Shown piece after piece: positions 58,786-64,000 of a DNA stretch of 64,000 bases. This stretch comes from Serendipita indica DSM 11827 (lineage: Eukaryota > Basidiomycota > Agaricomycetes > Sebacinales > Serendipitaceae), in assembly GCA_910890315.1 (NCBI GenBank), contig CAJVGD010000002.1:434001-498000 (forward strand). The letters run 5' to 3'. Every line of letters starts with the position of its first letter. Position 1 is the stretch's first letter. Both the position numbers and the translations under genes were made by a program. Below the pieces are notes generated by a model. It was given only the letters and a program-made list of their open reading frames with translations. It was not told where the DNA came from and did no database searches.

Positions 58786-60224
58786 ATGAGACATGCTCCT
58801 TCTCACATAGTCCAGATTCTTTCTCCCTCAGCTCGGGGTAGGTCTTCAACGAGCAACGGAGATGACCTTCTAACAGTCTGGTGTCAAGGGGACCAAATGT
58901 CTGCCTTCTGTTCCTCACAGACCGCTGCATTGGAGATACTTGTCGGTACTCTCACCGTTTGGAGCACCTCGATTGGACGCCCGACGAAGTTCAGATGGCC
59001 GTCAAAGACCACCTTTTGGTGATCGATATGTACCTTCAAGGACTTCAGAGATTTGAAAGCTCTGCTGCTCCGGGGGTACCATTGGTACAAGCCTCTATGA
59101 ATACGTCTCAACATGTCGCACCCCCCTTGCCAGGCTCGGTCGAAGAGGTGTGGCCAACGCCCCCCAGATCTAACTCTCACGAGGACGAATGTGGGACTGG
59201 TGCAAACAATCTAGAATTAGGAGATACAGAAGAAGCGAATCATGATTATCTAATGTCAACGGTAGCTCATTCTGATTCCTCAAGGCCAACTCCGCCGGTT
59301 CAGACGTTGAACCCAAGGGCTCCAAGCTTTGTGCCGTCTTTCGTAGTCGGCCAGGGTGAGATTCCGTCTGAAAAGGCTCCAGAACAGGCCTTGAACCCTT
59401 ACAGCAGTGGCTATGCTCATGGGTACATACCAGTCACCTCGCCTGAGACGGAGGAGGAACACCTAGAGGGAACAACCCATCCAGATCACCAAGGATATAC
59501 CGAGACTCCGGAAAATGCTCCCGTTGAGGAGTTGCGCGCAGATGATCAAGCCGACACGGTACAACACGGTGCCACAGAGGCAGACATCAATGGATGGGTG
59601 CCTCGTGGACCGTCTAACGTTGGGTGGGACGATCCACCAATCGCATCAATTGCTACTGGAGATGGTACACAAGAGCCATGGAGGATGAACTTCCATGGAC
59701 AATGGGATGCGAACCCACCGGTCGATGCCTGGCAGAACCCAGCAGCCATCTCGGGTTCAGCCGAGCCTCAGGCTCCAACAATGCACACCCAGCCTGACAA
59801 GAAAGGCAAGAAATACGACCGTCAATCTCGTAACTCCCAGAGCAAGCTGCAAAGCAAAGCAAAGACCCAACTACCACCCAGTAATAGAACAAATGCCAAG
59901 ACTCAGCATTTGGGCTTCAGGAAAGCTCGCAAAGATAGAACGTCTCTTCAAAAGTCTCTCCTTTCTTCGCCATTCAGTACAGTGCATACGGAAACTCCTC
60001 CACCACCTGTAGAAAAACCACCTCACCTAACAGAAGAGCAAAGGGATCTAAACTTGTACAGGAAATACCAACTTCCAGACATTCCCGGATGTGTCAAGCC
60101 ATCTGTAGAAAAGGAATTGGAGATTATTGCTGCCAACGCTGCAGCTTCACGAGCCAATAGCTCCAGTAATACGCCCAAACACTCGCCAGGGGGGTTTGGA
60201 CACGACCTCAGCACGGTTTGGTAA
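58786..60224 (+). CDS. CCCH zinc-finger protein, probably RNA-binding
   Basis: The long exon (from about 58877) opens with one CCCH finger, VCLLFLTDRCIGDTCRYSH (C-x7-C-x4-C-x3-H), followed by RLEHLDWTPDEVQMAVKDHL. The middle is long and disordered, rich in Pro, Ser, Thr and acid, with basic Gln/Lys patches (KKGKKYDRQSRNSQSKLQSK). A conserved-looking C-terminal part follows (LTEEQRDLNLYRKYQLPDIP, VEKELEIIAANAAASRANSS), ending HDLSTVW at 60224. The first exon is inferred: ATG 58786 (MRHAPSHIVQILSPSARG) joined across a short intron ending at 58876; the donor is weak. CCCH fingers of this kind usually bind AU-rich RNA. Confidence 0.7.
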
Positions 60225-60413
60225 CCTACCACGCCAGTGAACCACCTCTAGGGAGCCCATCAACGTTCTCGCAGTCATTTTCAACATTCATGGACAAGAG
60301 GCAAAGTCTGAGCGTGGGTTGTTGATGGAAATAAAGCCATAGTAAAGCCAACTGCTTACGATTGTGAACTCTTATCTGTCTTGTACAATTCATGTCTACC
60401 GTGTCCATCGTCA

Positions 60414-61798
60414 TCATGCCTTCTCCGCTACATGGCTTCGATGACCTTGACGCATCTTATCACCAAGACTGACATCCATGGCTCGCTTTTGTTGACCACT
60501 GAGGAAAGAGCCACCTTGAATACCATCGCGAGCATTTCTCTTCCTCTCTTCTTCCTCTTTAGCGAGCTGAGCAGCATCTCGTGCATTGAGTTCGGCGAGA
60601 TGATGACCTCGTTCTACCTCCATAGCATCTGCGTCCGTTGACATTGCAGCTAGACGAGCAGCACGATCCTTCTCGTCATAGGCCCTTCGAGAAGACGACG
60701 TGGATGGTTCTGGGGAGCGTCTCCTTGAGTGGTACGAAGAAGGGCCATCACGTCGTGAATACCGATCTTTGTAGTGTGGCCTTGACTCGGGGGAACGCCT
60801 TCGAGGTGGAGTTCGGCTGCGAGATTGTCTGCGGGTATCCATAGGCGAGCGTTTAGAATAACGAGGGGATGGGCTGCGCGAACGACGTCGATCTCGCACA
60901 GGCGACGGACTGCGCAGACGGTGCTTTGGAGCAGGACTAGGGGAGCGACGAGAATGACGGGAGTAGCGCTCATTGGAAGGAGGAGTGCGACTGCGTGAGC
61001 GAGAACGTCGGTGGTGCTCGTCGCTGTCATGGTCCTTTGAGCGGTGGTGCCGGTGTCGACGTTCGTCGTCTTCATCATGATCATGCCTTCGCTTGCTCTT
61101 TTTGTCCTTCTTTTCTTTCTTGTCTTTTGACTTGAGCGTGATGCCGGTCTTCTTCTGAAGCTCCTCGAGGCGGAGGGGGTTATCGCGCAGGGCTTGCATT
61201 GCACTCTGCTGTTGCTGCATCACTGCAAAAAGTGGGTCCTCACGGATTTTGGCCGCAATATCCCGCGCGGTGTTGGCGTTTTGGACAGCGATGAAGTTCT
61301 TGTGCGATGCGCCCAACTGTCGAGGTAACAAAGCGTGTTAGCGACGTGATATAATCCATATTAGTAAGCATACCTTTGCATTCTCATCTGCAATGAGAAT
61401 CTTGTCCACTCGCTTCTTGCCCAGGAGATACTCCTCCATTTCGCTGGCGTTGGGTCCGCTCCCGGACGCTGGAGTCGCATAAAGCCAGTCCAATTTCTCA
61501 ACACGCGTTTTCCCCGTTTTCTCCTGCTGAAGCCTCTGGAGCTCTTGAAGCTGTCTCTCCTCCTCGCGTTCTTTCCGGAGTTCCTCGACCTTTCTCCTTT
61601 CCTCGAGCTATGAAACCAGGTGATTAGCTATCTCTACATGTCAATGAAGAATAGACGTACCGCCTGCTTTTGTGCGAGCCACACCTGCTCTTGATTCTTC
61701 ATGAGCATGGGGTGCCATGACTTTTTCATGTTCAAATCTAAAGAATTGTTAGTAGATCCCCTGATAGAAATCGCGTTGACATACCTCCGCCACCCATC
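60414..61798 (-). CDS. CWC25: Pre-mRNA splicing factor Cwc25
   Basis: Cwc25 joins the spliceosome for the first catalytic step. The start MGGG joins across an intron to DLNMKKSWHPMLMKNQEQVW, LAQKQA, then a charged coiled coil and KLDWLYATPASGSGPNASEM, EEYLLGKKRVDKIL, GASHKNFIAVQNANTARDIA and AKIREDPLFAVMQQQQ. These are the family's conserved N-terminal blocks. A long RS-rich tail follows (RRSRSRSRTPPSNERYSRHS and similar, about 61050-60700), then a basic C-terminus RMARDVSLGDKMRQGH-like ending SHVAEKA at 60414. Three introns in the N-terminal third. It is divergent from the MFS gene. Confidence 0.95.
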
Positions 61799-61905
61799 TT
61801 TGCTGCTTGTAGATGCTAATGTGGTAAATGGCTTATGATGGTCGGCGGCAAGTTACCTCCACACCTTGCCTCCCGCCCATTCGGACGAATATTCTCCTTG
61901 TCGAA

Positions 61906-64000
61906 ATGAGGAGTCATTCGCTGGAATTACGTGATCCTTCAATGTCTAGTCCACCTCACGAGGCCGATACAAGCAGCGCGAGCAGCTCGGACGATGAGCT
62001 GCTGCATGATGAGCCGCTCCAGGTCGCCGTTGTCGCCGCTGAAATGGCAGAAAACGAACAAGAAGATCGTCAATGGCGCCGCTTTTTCATGAGGAGTTTG
62101 GCTCTGACATGCGCGATGTCATTGAGCATCGGCTCACATTTGTAAGTAATCTCTCATCAATCTAACGAACGCTAAGACTGCTCTCGTTTCATCCCTTCAT
62201 GCTAGTGGGTCGTATTTTCTTGGGCCGCTCAAGTCTAGACTCTCCAGGGAGATCGGCACATCCAATGCACAATTCTCCCTCCTGATTGCAGCATTCGATC
62301 TGAACAGTACTTGGACACCTCTTGTTGGTGGCTTGCTCGTCTGCAAGTTTGGAACCAAGTATGCGTCCATCGCGGCGACGACCATTATCCTCCTAGGGCA
62401 GACCATCCTGCTTATTGGGGATCTCTCAGGCAGTGTAGTGTGCATGTCCGTCGGTCTTTTCACCTTCGGACTTGGCGTCAGCCCGTTGGCTGTTGTTCAG
62501 GTGAGTTTCTCGTGATTCAGTTCGGCAGGTCGAGACCCGTTATCTGATTACAGACCAGGAGGCCATCGTTGTCCGCTTCTTCGCATCGCACGGTCTCGGC
62601 GTTTCTCTCGCCATTGGATTAATCGCTGGCAAGGGCGCCTCCTTTGTCTCCGCACGAATATCATATCCGCTCTCGCAGACCTGGGGCTCACATGCTCCAT
62701 TCGTCCTTGCAACACTCCTCGCTTTGTTCTCCTTTGGCGTCAACATCATCTATCTGCTGTGTTCTTCATGGCTTGCAAAGGGCGCCGGGATCAAGCTTGA
62801 ACCCGGCGAGGAAGAAAAAGAGTCGGCTGTCCCGGGCGCGCGGATGAGCGCCCGCGACGCAACTGCAAAGGTCACGGAAAAGAGGACCGTCCGGCTTAGA
62901 GACATGCAACGATTTGGGGACGTCTTCTGGCTCTATCTCGCGATCAATATTCTATGCGGCGCCATCTGGTCTCCTTTTACGCATCTTGCTGCGTATGTTG
63001 GACCTTTATCCCATCTTCCTTGCTCATTGAATGAATAGGAACATGATTCAACACAGGTACAACCTGTCAGAAGCCGAGGCAAGTGACCAGGCCTCACTCT
63101 TGCTCGCCGGCAGCCTCTTCCTCTATCCAATCGTCAGTTCACAATGAATTTGGGTGCAGAAGATGCTGAAACATTCTAGGCTGGACTGCTCACGGATAGG
63201 CTGAAGCATGGATCCACCGTATTCATTCTTTTCGCCATATCCTCATTGCTCACCCTATTCTGCTACGGATGGCTAGTTTTACCACCTACATGGACCGTCT
63301 CGCCAATGCCTGCAATGCTGTCCTTCAGCGGAGGGCACGGATTCTCCACCTGTGAGTTCAGCAGTTATAGCAGACAAACGACTCTGACAAGCCATAGTGC
63401 TACTGGTCATTCTTGTGCCGCATATCCTCCCGCTTAGTCACGTACCGACTGGCCTCGGTGCCCACAAGAGTGTATGTGGTTCCGTTCACGACCTTGGTTG
63501 ATCGCTCACGACCACCTAGATTGAAAAGGCCGGTTCTACAATTTCACAAACTCTTGCAGGCCTCATTTTGGATGTCAAAGGACAGAAACATGCTGCAAAT
63601 TCCGACAAGGCTCATTTAGACAATGGGGGCGATGGCAACTCGCTGCACTCTATCCAAATCCTCCTCACCATTTTCTTTATCATCAATGTCGTCCAATTCT
63701 TTGGCACACTCGTTCTGTGGCGGGATGGGTCGCATCTCCAATCCCACCCACGACACAATTCAACGTCCACCTACCGCCCCGTCCCCTCAGATGACGACGC
63801 GACGAGCCCGACATCTCGTCGACACAGCCAGCTTCCAACGCAAGTATCTGGATCAGCCATTCTTTCCGACGAAGAAGAGGCCTTGATACCTCAATCAAGT
63901 CGGAGGAGCGACGGGGCTCGACTCGCTGGTCGTCTTCGGGGTGACGGCAGCTGGGGTCGTCGCACGAAGCCCCTCTTGCTCAATCCCGATGCTCCTCACA
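61906..64000 (+). CDS. Major facilitator superfamily transporter, MFSD1-like, partial at right edge
   Basis: An acidic N-terminus (MRSHSLELRDPSMSSPPHEA) precedes about twelve spans: RSLALTCAMSLSIGSH, YFLGPLKSRLSREIG, FSLLIAAFDLNSTWTPLVGG, ASIAATTIILLGQTILLIGD, VGLFTFGLGVSPLAVVQEAI, GVSLAIGLIAGKGASFVS, and in the second half VFWLYLAINILCGAIWSPFT, STVFILFAISSLLTLFCYGW, TLLLVILVPHILPLSHVP and IQILLTIFFIINVVQFFGTL. The quiet loop 2-3 motif (GGLLVCKFGTKYAS) is MFS-like. A Ser-rich cytosolic tail is still open at base 64000. Resemblance to MFSD1, a lysosomal dipeptide carrier of animals, is moderate. An earlier in-frame ATG at 61828 is possible but would leave 29 bases to CWC25. Confidence 0.82.

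Noticed and set aside
1-64000. Secondary-metabolite cluster, transposon, tRNA or CRISPR
   Set aside because: No PKS, NRPS, terpene or tailoring genes, no transposase or reverse transcriptase, no terminal repeats, no cloverleaf sequence and no spaced direct repeats were seen.

Overview
This window is nuclear DNA from a filamentous basidiomycete, most likely an Agaricomycete. The evidence is dense, compact protein-coding genes broken by many short introns (about 40-65 nt, GT-AG), Agaricomycete-like protein sequences, and gene spacings of tens to a few hundred bases. I see no tRNA, rRNA, transposon, CRISPR or long repeat. Most genes are core eukaryotic functions, not a secondary-metabolism or defence cluster.

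Layout. 0.4-4.6 kb: RPB2, second-largest subunit of RNA polymerase II (+). 4.7-6.2 kb: a poorly resolved gene with a fungal STAND-type N-terminal helical domain (+). 6.4-8.3 kb: a ZAP1-like multi-C2H2 zinc-response factor (+). 8.5-9.0 kb: an orphan ORF. 9.3-15.9 kb: a vacuolar-type ABCC/MRP transporter (-). 16.1-16.6 kb: a small single-span membrane protein (-). 16.9-18.3 kb: the mitochondrial ADP/ATP carrier with very small exons (+). 18.6-20.2 kb: a NudC-like NADH pyrophosphatase ending in a peroxisomal signal (+). 20.2-22.0 kb: RRP15 (-) and the PLP-synthase glutaminase (+), head to head. 22.0-24.6 kb: a Cys-rich membrane protein (-) and ARP1/centractin (+), head to head. 24.8-28.2 kb: a SIZ/PIAS SUMO ligase (-) and molybdopterin synthase large subunit (+), head to head. 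28.3-31.2 kb: methylmalonate-semialdehyde dehydrogenase (-) and an SVIP-like small p97-binding protein (+).

31.7-35.8 kb: an unknown protein and a multi-FAS1 membrane protein (+). 35.9-37.6 kb: an unknown coiled-coil/acidic protein (-). 38.3-45.9 kb: a heparinase II/III-like membrane-anchored lyase (-) and RAV1, the V-ATPase assembly factor (+), head to head. 46.0-50.1 kb: Rab GDI (+) and PIF1 helicase (-), tail to tail. 50.9-53.4 kb: an NCS2/NAT purine permease (+). 53.7-55.8 kb: an intronless RBR ubiquitin ligase (+). 56.2-58.5 kb: a Ptm1/GOST-type seven-span protein (+). 58.8-60.2 kb: a CCCH zinc-finger protein (+). 60.4-61.8 kb: CWC25 splicing factor (-). 61.9 kb to the right edge: an MFS transporter (+, truncated by the window).

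Two general points matter to a reader. First, several well conserved genes (RPB2, the Nudix enzyme, the lyase, probably the SUMO ligase) are each broken by what looks like one missing base, usually in a short C or G run. I read this as residual sequencing or assembly indels, not true pseudogenes, so other breaks here should be judged with that in mind. Second, divergent start codons are often only 31-145 bp apart, so many promoters must be shared. I did not find a convincing new biological system. The best leads are the peroxisomal Nudix enzyme, the SVIP-like protein, the large insertion in the second ABC domain, the intronless RBR ligase with RNA-binding-like N-terminus, and two unknown membrane proteins.
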